Shown here in pieces: positions 45,101 through 53,374 of a stretch of 64,000 nt of DNA; the stretch's first letter is position 1; every line of letters starts with the position of its first letter. Origin of the DNA: Lytechinus variegatus (Eukaryota; Echinodermata; Echinoidea; Temnopleuroida; Toxopneustidae). The translations under genes and the position numbers were made by a program. Below the pieces are notes generated by a model. That model was not told where the DNA came from. It made no database searches and saw only the letters and a list, made by a program, of their open reading frames with translations. The DNA lies in NCBI RefSeq assembly GCF_018143015.1, contig NC_054743.1, positions 25,915,934-25,979,933 on the forward strand. Reading direction: 5' to 3'.

Positions 45101-48073
45101 TATTATGCAGGCCTTGCCTATTTTTAAAGGCCAAGGAGTTTTATTGTTGAATAAGGAAAAGCCAAACAATAGAATTGTATTGGTAGTGGAAATGAATAGG
45201 CTTAGGTATTTTGTTTACACTGTTGATTTCAATGAGGTCATTCAAGAGTGTTCTGGATTTTGACTGCTCCTGAAAGGAGAAAGTTCTTTTGGAAGACAAT
45301 TCTAGAAGCTTGTAGATTAGTCGAAATTTGAGAATGATCTAGAACACTTGTAATTAGTATAAAGCTGCAGATTTTTCAAGATGATCATCACATCATATTA
45401 GATCACTTGATCATCACATCATATGAGAGCAGGAGATCACATCATATTAGATCACACCATCACATCATATGAGAGCAGGAGATCACATCACATCATATGA
45501 GATCACTTCACCAGATCAGATCAGAGTAGTTTATGCATCAATGAACTGTTTGCAGTTATTTTGAGAAATTATCAGTTCTCATCGAGATCATCAACATCAT
45601 CAACCTGTTCAATGAACATGCTTCAACCCATGGATTGCTGAAATTGACTGTTAATCATCATCAACATCGTCTTCACGGACATTTCAACTCGTTGCAGTGA
45701 CTCTTATTATTCATCGGACTTCAACATCAGTTTCATCATCGCCATCATTGTGAATTTTCGCCAGTCAACTGGGATTTTATCATTTGGATTATTACTTGGA
45801 TATAGCATCATCACGTCGGGATTTTACATCGGACACTTCAAGAGATTTATGTAAGATCATTATTTGTTTTATTTATGTATAATTATTTCCTGTAATAAAA
45901 AAAAGGAAATTTAAATAAAATCTAATTGTTATTTGTTGCAGTATCGTAACAGTTCACATAATCATCCATTCATATTTTTATTTTGGGGGGAATTGCCTAG
46001 ACTCAATACTGTCACCAAAAAAAATGGCTCGAAGAATTTCAAGGATCTTTCTCCAATTCTTTTAATTGGCTTGTGTCTGACTCATGTCTTTACAGAAATA
46101 CATGTATGGAGGATTGGAAAGAATTAAGTTGCTAAACATGTAGACTGTGCCATGTCTTTCACAAGGGAATCCCTCAAGCATCTTATCATTGCCTATCATA
46201 TTATCATTTACAAAACATTGGGGAATGGGGGAAGCATCTGTGCAAGACAGGTTACACTTTTATTGTGTGACTCCTGCTAAATGAAGTGATATGGGTCCCG
46301 TAACACAAAGGTTAGCGATTGATCGTACGCCTGATTTTCACGATTGATTGTACATTGTAGTCAATGCAATCAACCGTAGAAAAATGTTCTACGATCGTTG
46401 CTAAGCTTTGTGTTACAGGCCCCTGGTTTTCATTGCTGCAGTCACACCAAGGAAACAGACTCCAAATGGATGGATGGTATGTCAAGTAATAAAGTAACAA
46501 CTTTATTTGGTGTGAAGTTGGTTCCTCTGAGTGATTGGAGCACTAGATTAAACCCCTAGGAGTTTTCCATGAAAAGGCATGGCCATCATTTACCACAGGA
46601 TTTTGTGAAAGCATGTTGGGTCTCTCTGTTGAATTCCATTGAGAGGTTTGTGATAGATCCACAATTTACATTTTTTGATTATTTTTTTTCTTCAAATTCT
46701 TGTAGGTTTTATTTGATACCATCGTGAGGCAGAGCTTTGATATGGATATCATTCCAGCGGCTGGAGTTGCTTTCTACACACTCATATGTAGCCATCATGT
46801 AAGTCCATCTGTGTTTCTACAATCATCTATCTTTCTTATTTCTTCAAACCTGTAGTATTTCCATCACAATAGTGTTCTGTCTTCCGTTTCTTTAAATCTT
46901 TTGTTTCATTCCTTCCAACATGGAGTCTTTCCAGTCCATAGTCATTTGTCCATTATTTCATTCTTTTATAGTCTTTATCTTGTTTTCATACCCTAGACTT
47001 CTAGTCTGTAGTATTTCATGCTTAAGCTGTAGACCTGATTAAGATATAATTCCATTTACTGTTTGCTATACTAAATTTAGGAGGAATAACCTTTCTATAA
47101 AAACTGTTCAGATGAAACAAATTTTCTCCACATACTATGTTAACTTTATTAGAGTGGTAAAGCTAATTTGGCAAGGGAATAAAGATGTTAGTTACTAATT
47201 CTGTGACAGTTGATTTCTCCTTTGTATATCTTTAATATCCTACTCCAAAATATGTGCAGAAGTTTGATGGAATACAGCCTTTAGTCTCCTGAATATAATT
47301 ATATAATATTGACTAGCCTTGAGGGGAACATCAAATATATTGCCAGCAAATGAATCATATTGGCCCGAGTCTTTAGACGAGGGCAATATGGGTCATTTAA
47401 GGGCAATATATTTGATGTTCCCCAAAAGAAGAGCTAGTCAATATTTTTATTATCATCCAAATCAGATATCTAGAGCAAAAATCATGATAATGGGATATTT
47501 CTTTTAAAAATAGAGTTCTATTGTGTCATGTTAATATCGGTCTAGGCTCTGCACTTTACCATTATGACGTACTTGCAAGCGCTCGGATCCAGCGTTGTCT
47601 TTATTATGACGTATATTGTTGGTGCGCGGATCCTTGAAGCGTATCTCTTTATTATACGCATCCTAAAATGCCCGGATGTGAGACCAGGGAAAATACAAAG
47701 GTATATTTTGTGTCGTCTCTTCATGCAAAGTAAATACGCGCATTGAGACCGAGCAAAATGCAAACAATATACCTACGCTTCTGATATTCAGAAAATGTAG
47801 TACAGTTTTGTAAATGACCAGCTCAGATGTCTGATACGGAGGATAATTGTTTTTATTTCCTTTCACCATATCCAGGAAAAGTACAGTGAGTTGGTTAACA
47901 GCATCCTCCGTCACCAACCAGATCCTTCCAACTATCAGCGATTAGCTACAGCTTTCAGTCAGCTTACACCAAACAATGAAGTCTTCAATCTGGACCGTGC
48001 CCATCGTATCAAGTTCCAGTCCCAACTGGAGAGTTTCCTAGTCAATGTCAGACCGTTGCTTATTGTCAAGTGA
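29023..48073 (+). CDS. XPO4: Exportin-4, C-terminal two thirds (13 exons)
   Basis: Importin-beta-family transport receptor; in mammals it exports eIF5A and SMAD3 and imports SOX factors, using RanGTP. Exons: 29023-29199, 29674-29822, 30329-30465, 31497-31674, 32060-32219, 32518-32687, 33349-33523, 34278-34571, 35525-35705, 36717-36811, 37824-38077, 46706-46798, 47876-48073. All have AG/GT borders and compatible phases. The protein follows vertebrate XPO4 without gaps from its DKDDMVYMEAY region to the C-terminus (YADQLISV, RHQHQQ, GHLLADD, LANDTV, CESFW, AEEEQY, DVVLYG, FPTLC). The sum is 2261 nt, one short of 754 codons; the missing base lies in a G run in exon 37824-38077. N-terminal exons (about 400 residues) were not found and should lie upstream. 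The gene is a HEAT-repeat protein, so no catalytic motif is expected. Confidence 0.95.
29674..29822 (+). CDS. XPO4: XPO4 exon with acidic linker
   Basis: Encodes an acidic stretch (EDDEDEEINEVEEDDRD) followed by ADQLISV, matching the acidic EEISELQEDDRDQ region of vertebrate XPO4. The acceptor could be at 29673 or six bases later at 29679; both keep the frame. Ends in phase 2 at AA/GTAAGT. Confidence 0.9.
30595..31117 (+). mobile_element. TTAA-flanked hairpin MITE in an XPO4 intron
   Basis: TTAA at both ends, then AGGAAACCAATACCC and its near complement gggtttggtttcct. The arms match over about 125 bp. Each arm contains tttcatcaaaatcggtta, the internal phrase also present in the differently ended MITEs at 9018 and 57065. 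Non-coding. It lies between XPO4 exons 30329-30465 and 31497-31674. Confidence 0.75.
32740..33255 (+). repeat. (GAT)n trinucleotide repeat, about 500 bp
   Basis: A long imperfect gatgatgatgctggtgat array in the XPO4 intron between 32687 and 33349. It gives open frames on both strands that would read as poly-Met/Val, poly-His or poly-Ser. It ends less than 110 bp before the next exon's acceptor. A second short (GAT)n patch lies at about 34574-34735. Confidence 0.95.
33845..34008 (-). repeat. tRNA-derived SINE, minus copy of a head-to-head pair
   Basis: On the minus strand: GAGGCTAAGTGGATAAC (A-box-like), then GGGTTCGAAATCCC (B box), then a body with CCAGGTGAGCTAAATTGG and ACCTGGGAGGATT. The same body occurs in the plus-strand copy beginning at about 34012, so the two are one family in opposite orientation. 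Lies in an XPO4 intron. Confidence 0.7.
34012..34200 (+). repeat. tRNA-derived SINE, plus copy of a head-to-head pair
   Basis: An A-box-like aagctcaggggataag and B box GGGTTTGAATCC, followed by a body with CCCAGGTGCTGAAAATGG and ttccttgaatgctcaaac, and a tail with gggataataatgtgc. It shares the CCAGGTG...AAATGGTACC core with the minus copy next to it. This is a SINE rather than a tRNA gene, because the acceptor stem does not close. Confidence 0.7.
34912..35076 (+). mobile_element. GTTTCAT-type MITE, copy in XPO4 intron
   Basis: Ends CCTGGGGACCGTTTCATCA and the complement of ttcatgaaacgctcccctgg, with inner inverted words tccgacaagt/acttgtcgg. The copy at 51236-51398 is about 90 per cent alike. 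Non-coding. The right end abuts a SINE at 35080. Confidence 0.75.
35080..35258 (-). repeat. tRNA-derived SINE of a second type
   Basis: The minus strand reads GGTCTAGTGGTTCTAACTC (A box), then CAGTTCAAACC (diverged B box), 30-40 nt apart as in tRNA genes, then an unrelated body. Its tail meets the MITE at 34912-35076. Confidence 0.55.
36473..36600 (-). repeat. Diverged fragment of the 400-bp TTAA repeat
   Basis: Reading the minus strand, the phrases caattacacaatttct, ttcagggattctgttc and tgagatcgttatcac match the interior of the repeats at 20135 and 52973 with many changes. An old, truncated copy just upstream of an XPO4 exon (36717). Confidence 0.5.
36928..37662 (+). mobile_element. MITE, CTTAACCCTAA ends, in XPO4 intron
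   Basis: Ends CTTAACCCTAAAATGGCC and the complement of ggcctagttagggttaag. The interior is AT-rich with a poly-G/poly-C hairpin (ggggggggg...cccccccgg) near 37595-37620. Non-coding, about 735 bp, between XPO4 exons 36717-36811 and 37824-38077. Confidence 0.6.
37824..38077 (+). CDS. XPO4: XPO4 exon with a one-base frame slip
   Basis: The exon begins FPTLCQQYFRLV in one frame and continues FQNLMASMEAGLTEF...HAMEHFLR in another, both matching vertebrate XPO4 in order. The frame changes within or beside the five-G run at 37903-37907. A sixth G would restore RLRGALFQNLM, the same length as the vertebrate protein, and would make the 13-exon sum divisible by three. Exon borders are good (ctccag/TTT, AGG/gtaagg). 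A missed base in a homopolymer is the simplest cause; a true mutation is the alternative. Confidence 0.9.
38905..39869 (+). repeat. 5' LTR of the Gmr1-like element
   Basis: 965 bp with TGTTAC/GTAACA ends. It contains an internal series of atcacatcatatgagagcag repeats (about 39300-39420) and an AATAAA-like A-rich stretch near its 3' end. Confidence 0.92.
40130..41250 (+). mobile_element. Gag part with a SCAN-like domain
   Basis: The likely start is the ATG at 40130. First comes a SAP-like N-terminal segment (LSYDHLKSLKKDDLI...), then a Glu/Lys-rich helix, then a region strongly resembling the vertebrate SCAN dimerisation domain (phrases EAYRHKFRNMQRQSGQIY, VEFAREQEMMFDKWYRSL, LREVVLLEEFKKSLP). 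Near 41200-41250 there is one zinc knuckle (CTHCHKSGHLKESC). The SCAN domain of vertebrate zinc-finger proteins is thought to derive from a Gmr1-like gag, so the likeness supports the family call. Treated as a fossil. Confidence 0.85.
41460..44778 (+). mobile_element. Pol part, order protease-integrase-RT-RNase H
   Basis: Protease near 41470-41710 (LRDTGAAQSLM, DFLLGNDL). Integrase about 42150-42900: HHCC finger (AGHVGIRKTEDR...CKTCHTCQ), catalytic aspartates in LVDCVGP and SDQGSNF, glutamate in GALERYHQ. Reverse transcriptase about 43540-44240 with YIDDILVYS. RNase H about 44400-44770 ending IKGKNNVIADALSRV. The C-terminal RNase H directly precedes the 3' LTR leader, with no second integrase, so the order is real and not an insertion of two elements. 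Confidence 0.88.
44988..45951 (+). repeat. 3' LTR of the Gmr1-like element
   Basis: About 964 bp, nearly identical to the 5' LTR. Preceded by ggtgggggagg, the polypurine tract. Confidence 0.92.
46293..46423 (+). mobile_element. Short MITE, GTAACACAAAG ends, in XPO4 intron
   Basis: 131 bp. GGGTCCCGTAACACAAAGG on the left pairs with aagctttgtgttacaggccc on the right, followed inward by gcgattgatcgtac / ctacgatcgttgct. A near-complete hairpin with a short loop. Non-coding. Confidence 0.65.
46706..46798 (+). CDS. XPO4: XPO4 exon after the element-bearing intron
   Basis: Opens after ttcttgtag and closes before gtaagt: LFDTIVRQSFDMDIIPAAG and AFYTLIC, matching the vertebrate AAGEAFYTLVC stretch. 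It lies 8.6 kb downstream of the preceding exon because the Gmr1-like element occupies the intron. Confidence 0.93.
47310..47443 (+). mobile_element. Short hairpin element in the last XPO4 intron
   Basis: ttgactagcc...ggggaacatcaaatatattgcc on the left pairs with ggcaatatatttgatgttcccc...gctagtcaat on the right, with a second short hairpin inside. Non-coding and probably a MITE; no target duplication is clear. Confidence 0.5.
47876..48073 (+). CDS. XPO4: XPO4 last exon with stop
   Basis: Opens after catatccag; EKYSELVNSILRHQPDPSNY and QRLATAFSQLT align with the vertebrate AEYSELVETLLSSQQDPVIYQRLADAFNKLT end, and the protein closes VNVRPLLIVK (vertebrate NVGGLLCVK). TGA is at 48071-48073. The last 84 coding bases recur, decayed, 217 bp downstream. 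Confidence 0.95.
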   Translation, partial: EKYSELVNSILRHQPDPSNYQRLATAFSQLTPNNEVFNLDRAHRIKFQSQLESFLVNVRPLLIVK

Positions 48074-48426
48074 TGGCAGTGTCCCAAGAGGGGTTGCATG
48101 AACCCTTGGTGTCAGAGGTAGTGCGATTGGTTCTTGAGGATCGTCTCCTCTTCGTGGTATGGCTTACTGCTCAAAGACGTTTACTCCGTTGAACTTGCCT
48201 GTATATCTGGATCGCGCCCATAGTGTCAAGTTCCAATCTTAGCAGGAGTGTTCCCTTGTCAATGTCAGAGCGTTTGCTCTTTGTGAAGTGATGACCATGC
48301 CTGAAGAAGAATTGACCCAAGATGTCAAGGTTAGCGCGATTGGTTCATTGTGGTTCTCGATATCCTCTTTGTGGAATGGTTTATTGCGTAAAGACTCTTT
48401 AATATCTATGTTGAACTTGCCTCTTC
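47990..48426 (+). repeat. Tandem duplication of the XPO4 gene end
   Basis: Two units with a period of about 217 bp. Unit 1 (47990-48206) covers the last 84 bases of coding sequence, the stop and 3' UTR. Unit 2 (48207-48426) repeats it with many changes: ctggatcgcgcccat for ctggaccgtgcccat, cttgtcaatgtcagagcgtt for tagtcaatgtcagaccgtt, gcgcgattggttc for gtgcgattggttc, gttgaacttgcct in both. The second copy has lost an open frame and is simply 3' UTR. Confidence 0.8.
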
Positions 48427-49450
48427 TGTTCATTATACGAACCACTTTGGCATTGACCACTTCTGTCTGGCTGCTCACCACATTCCATCTCTATCAGTGT
48501 TAGGGTTTCTAGAACTAAAGGTTCAAGAATTGAAGGTGTAGGAATTCAATGATTGTAACATAACAGTCTTGATAGTCTTTATTGAAGGTCATTGAAACTA
48601 TCAGCATTGTGAGGATCAAGGACTCGACAACTGAAGCATTTTTGTACATTGATGACCTAGATCGAAGATCTTGCCTGTTGAGGATGAAAACTAAGGTTTA
48701 AGAATTCAAGAATTTTTGTATCTTTATGATCTTGAACTAAAAGTTTATCATTGGTATCAACATTCAAGAATTCTTATTTGCCCGTGTTGAACTTGCCTCA
48801 AGAATAGTTGAAAGTACCAGAAGGGTAAGATTAAAAAACTGAAAGGTGTTACAATCTGAGCATTTTATAACCATGATGATGTTTATATGAAAATTGCAGA
48901 TTAAGTGATAAATGTGTAATTATTGTAAATCATGTTGTCTACAAAACACATTGTCTTCCTCTGTCTTGGTTTACTCTGTAAAACGTATCAGATTACCGTG
49001 AATGAATGTGTTGTAAGGGCTTGTCTCATGTTTGGTAACGTCAGCTTATCTTTACATCCCAGTGTTGTATAAGAACATGCCCTATGGTGACCATAGGAGT
49101 GTGTTCAGATGGAAATTCAAATATTCTGTATGGTCACTCCATGGTGGAGTATGAACATGACCAGTATTGATCATAGGAATGTGTTCAGATGAATTGATTA
49201 ATCCAAGTTTTCAAGTCTTTCAATACAACTTTAATGTACTTTATATTACTGTATAAACATGCCTTGAGAGCTGAGATGGAGCAATCATTGCTTGTTTTCT
49301 TAAATAGGCAAGTGTATGTGCTGAACATAATTTGGTTATTAGAGTAACCTGTGTGGGAGCAAAGGGAAATTTTGAAACATGAGAAATCTTGAAGAAAATC
49401 TCTTGCTCAAACTGTGTGTGAATAATAAAACAATGTATTTTGTACATGAA
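48074..49450 (+). other. Probable XPO4 3' UTR
   Basis: After the stop at 48073 no frame of note is seen. The best polyadenylation signal is AATAAA at 49424-49429, followed by a T/G-rich stretch (ttattatttgtatag). This would give a UTR of about 1.4 kb. The word gttgaacttgcct recurs a third time near 48786. A diverged direct repeat (gaccataggagtgtgttcagatg, gatcataggaatgtgttcagatg) lies near 49088 and 49170. Confidence 0.45.
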
Positions 49451-50887
49451 CTTTATTATTTGTATAGTTAAAGCCTTATTTCTGTATTTCTTTTTTTTTC
49501 TTTGCTGTTAGGTCGAGTGTTCATGTTATAGAAACTATTACAATTGAAAAAACAAAACTAAAACAAACATATTGATAATATACATGTAGACTACAATTTA
49601 AAATGTGAAGAGAAGTGATTATTAGGGGAAAGATGTTTTATGTAACTGCTTGAGAGCTACACACATTATGAATGCAAGGAACATGCTCTTTGTTACTAGA
49701 TCAGGTGCTACAATATGTCATTTAATTCCCATCTAGCTGCTAATCAAAGTTGAAATCCGATATCTGCGAAATAATACATGTATTCTCATCATTAAAAAGC
49801 ATCTCATTACAAAGTCATTAGTCAAAATGTTAGGTGGTTGATAGGACATTTAGCTTCATATGTTGTAAACAAGCACGTATTTGGGTTATCTGATTAATTG
49901 CAGAAGATCATGTCATGCATGATTAAGTCGTAGGTAACGTACAAAGAAATGTAAGAAACAATCGTTGTTGTCCTCTTTTGTGCTAGACATTTATTGGCAA
50001 TTACAAGTTAAATTGAGCTCTACTATTGTTACCAGTATATTTGTGTATTTATTTAATTATCTTCTTGTTCTGTAGACTGTAGCTACTTGCCAGTATAAAA
50101 ATATCCAATGTTAGGTTGGAAAACTGAAGAAAACAAAAGATACCCCTCCAAACACACACACAACAAAAGTGTGTTAACCATTCCAATGATGTGAGTAGAC
50201 AATGTACAGAATTACTCTGTTTATGTGTAACTTTGCTTTTAATTATTTATTATGTACATACATGTATACAGTAAATTCATACACTATCATTAAATTCATC
50301 TTTGAAATGAGTATGGCATGAAGTTAATGCAAAGACATGTATGGGCAGCCTATAGGTCCAAAATAATATATTTAAATAACAATTAACACACCAAGCAAAG
50401 GCTGCTCTGTGATAAAGACAATCAGTCAAGGATTCAATTTTTCTTATTATTTATATTCAATAATCAGAAATGTATGGGTAAACAGTAATGATGATAATGA
50501 TGATGATAAATATTTCTAAATACAAATATATCTTAATACAAATATATCTAAGCGCTTCATATTATTACCTTGATTAGCATGGCTGCCAATAAGCTCTTAA
50601 TAGCATTTGAGGAATGGATGAAGTTTGGCCCCAACGACCACTATACAGCGTTGGGCCTTGCCTTCCAATTAAAGATCAAAATTTGTATAAATGATATAGA
50701 ATGGTTAATTAAAGGATTATGTACGTCTTGTGAGCCCATTATTGATCAATTTGCCAGTGTAGAAGGACAATCATCTATCGATATTAAAATGAATGTTAGA
50801 AATCATTAGCCAGAGATCATGCTACCTATCCAATCTTTGATAAATATTCAACCATTAGAATTATTGTGCAAGCATTTAATCATTTTT
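49451..50887. other. Non-coding stretch
   Basis: AT-rich with an imperfect gatgataatgatgatgata patch near 50490. No supported gene. Confidence 0.4.
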
Positions 50888-51931
50888 GTCTCACCTGCAT
50901 AGCAGAGTGAGACTATAGGCGCCGCTTTTCCGACGGCGGCGGCGTCAACATCAAATCTTAACCTGAGGTTAAGTTTTTGAAATGTCATCATAACTTAGAA
51001 AATATATGGACCTAGTTCATGAAACTTGGACATAAGGTTAATCGATTATCACTGAACATCCTGCGTGAGTTTTATGTCACATGACCAAGGGCAAAGGTCA
51101 TTTAGGGTCAATGAACTTTGGCCGAATTGGGGGTATCTGTTGAATTCCCATCATAACTTTGAAAGTTTATGGATCTGATTCATGAAACATGGACATAATA
51201 GTAATCAAGCATCACTGAACATTTTGTGCAAGTTTCAGGGGAGCGTTTCATCAATATTTTCATCCGACAAGTTGTCAGATCTGACATCTTTCCTTGATTC
51301 TGATTGGCTGAGAGGCACTGTTCCTATGGTAACTGTCGGATAAACTGGTACTTGTCGGATAAAATGTCCGACAAGTCCTTTCATGAAATGCCCCCCTGGT
51401 CTCATGACTAAGGTCAAAGGTCATTTAGGGTCAATGAACTTTGGCCGATTTGGGAGTATCTATTGAATTACCATCATAACTTCGAAAGTTTATTGGTCTA
51501 GTTCGTTTAACTTGGACATTAAAGTAATCAAGTATCACTGAACATCCTGTGCGCATTTCAGGTCACATGACCAAGGTCAAAGGTCAATGAACTTTGGCCG
51601 AATCGGGTGTATCTGTTGAATTACCATCATAACTTTGAAAGTTTATGGATCTGATTTATGAATCTTGGACATAAGAGTAATCAAGTATCACTGAACATCC
51701 TGTGCGAGTTTCAAGTCACATGATCATGGTCAAAGGTCATGTAAGGCCGATGAACTTTGGCCATGTTGGGTTTTTTTGTTGAATAACCATCATATCTCTG
51801 TAAGTTTATTGGTCTAGTTCATAAAAAGTGAACATAAGAGTAACCATATATCACTGAACATCTTGTGCGAGTTAGAGTAGTTTTCAAAGTCAGCACTGCT
51901 GCTATATTGAACCGCGTGATGCAGGTGAGAC
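50888..51931 (+). mobile_element. Inverted-end element with five internal 155-165-bp tandem units
   Basis: GTCTCACCTGCAT at 50888-50900 and its exact complement at 51919-51931. Just inside the left end is a GC-rich gcgccgcttttccgacggcgg. The body is five head-to-tail units marked by catcataac(tttgaaag) near 50983, 51150, 51471, 51625 and 51788, each with cttggacataa, atcactgaacatcctgtgc and catgaccaaggtcaaaggtc. A GTTTCAT MITE (51236-51398) has inserted in the second unit. Non-coding. Confidence 0.75.
51236..51398 (+). mobile_element. GTTTCAT-type MITE inserted in a tandem-unit element
   Basis: Ends CAGGGGAGCGTTTCATCAA and the complement of tttcatgaaatgcccccctg. The inner body is nearly the same as the copy at 34912. 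On both sides the host unit continues (tgcaagtttca / gtctcatgactaagg), so the insertion is clean and later than the host repeat. Confidence 0.8.
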
Positions 51932-52972
51932 GGCCAGAGGCATTCCACTTGTTATTTTGTGCTGGGCTTTGTAGCCTACATGTAATAGTCATGCTGCATT
52001 TGAACAGGGTTCATAAGAAATATGCGCAACTGTAGTAGCTTACATGCATGTACTTGCATACTGCTACTGCCATAAATGTTAACTACTGGTTACTCTGCCA
52101 AAGTCTAACCTCTTGGGAGCAGAAACATCTGTTCTTCTTCGGCAAAATTATACTTAGAAGATTACGGTTTACAACACGTTTTGAATAATCTGGACTGAAA
52201 AATGCTTCAACTTAGGCGTTTCATGGACTGATGGAAGTTCGACTTAGGCAGATCTGTGTGTATTTTAGTAAATACTTGATTGATGTACCCTAAATGTGCC
52301 ATGTGACACACTGCCAGTAATTAATAGAATATTGGTTTTAAAGCGACCTTTTATTGACAAATCTTGGGGAAATCAAGACTTATCTAGGAACAGAGAAGGG
52401 ATTCAAGTCTTTCACTCGGCTGCATGCCGGAGGGTGTTATGTAATAGACGCCGGCATGTCTGTAGGCGAGCAATAGCAAGTAAACTAACCAACCAGAAGT
52501 AAACTGCGTGTTTTCACTTTGAAACATGTACCTTCACAGTGTTTATTTATTCTCTGTTAGCAATCAAGAGACTTGCTATGAGTCTAGGAATGGGGATTGT
52601 TGGAAACTGGAACTGCGATGATCCGAAGTATCAAGAGTTCGGTCGAATCCGTGCTGTCCGAACTTTAATCGCATTAGTACGACGGGCACTCATGACGGAC
52701 GGATTATATTATGCAAGTCAATTGGCCTTTTGCAAATTTCGTATTGTTTCAATTTTCCCATGATTTGTCAGTTGCTGGGTATTTTTCCCATATTGGGAAT
52801 GTTCATTTCTCTGATGAATCATTGAAGTAGAATTATATCATTCAGTTTAATGTAATGGAAGTTATATATTTGCATTTGCAATTCTCCCAATGAAACAATG
52901 GGACATACATTTTAGATTCACATATGAATAACTGATCAATAGAGGAAATAAATTTGAAGGGTTGTATATTTG
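51932..52972. other. Non-coding stretch
   Basis: No supported gene. A short inverted pair (catgccggagg.../...gacgccggcatg) lies near 52424-52460. Confidence 0.4.
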
Positions 52973-53374
52973 TTAAAGAGAAATTCCAGTAGTTGCAGTA
53001 AACACTGATTTCATGAGAAAGTCTGTAAAACAGGGCTTAATTGTCAGTATATCATCGAGGATCTAGATCTGGTACAGTTACATTAACTGAACTTTGTGAA
53101 TCTTGAAATCTACGCTAAAAAATGTTCACACCGAAGATCTCCAACACAGATAAGCGCACTCGGGCCAATGTATAATTATTGCTTAGAGCGTCGGGCCCGA
53201 CGCTCTACCCGAATCGTGTGCTTATTTGCTGATTTCTCAGCAATTACACAATTTCTTCCAGAATCCTTCGGCACATGCGTTTTATTTATACAAACAGACA
53301 TTTTGGTGGTCATTTCATTGGATTCTGTACGAACTCATTTTGATATCGTTACCAAAACTAGCATTTACCTTTAA
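52973..53374 (+). mobile_element. 400-bp TTAA-flanked repeat, copy 2
   Basis: TTAA at 52973 and 53371; same orientation and length as the copy at 20135-20535 and about 95 per cent alike. The closeness of the two copies and intact TTAA borders suggest recent activity. No coding capacity. Confidence 0.8.

Larger units (their letters stand above)
38905..45951 (+). mobile_element. Gmr1-like Ty3/Gypsy element in an XPO4 intron
   Basis: A 7.05-kb LTR element with about 965-bp LTRs (TGTTAC...GTAACA). Eight bases after the 5' LTR lies TGGGGGCTTGTCCGGGAA (39878-39895), a primer site for tRNA-Pro with one difference from the common retroviral form. A purine tract precedes the 3' LTR. Part order is gag, protease, integrase, reverse transcriptase, RNase H. 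Integrase upstream of RT is unusual for Gypsy and defines the Gmr1 group of deuterostomes. The LTRs differ by about five substitutions plus two run-length changes, so it is young. All parts are present; it has about three or four breaks in frame, some perhaps natural frameshift or read-through points. I see no clear target duplication. It is in the same orientation as XPO4. Confidence 0.9.
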
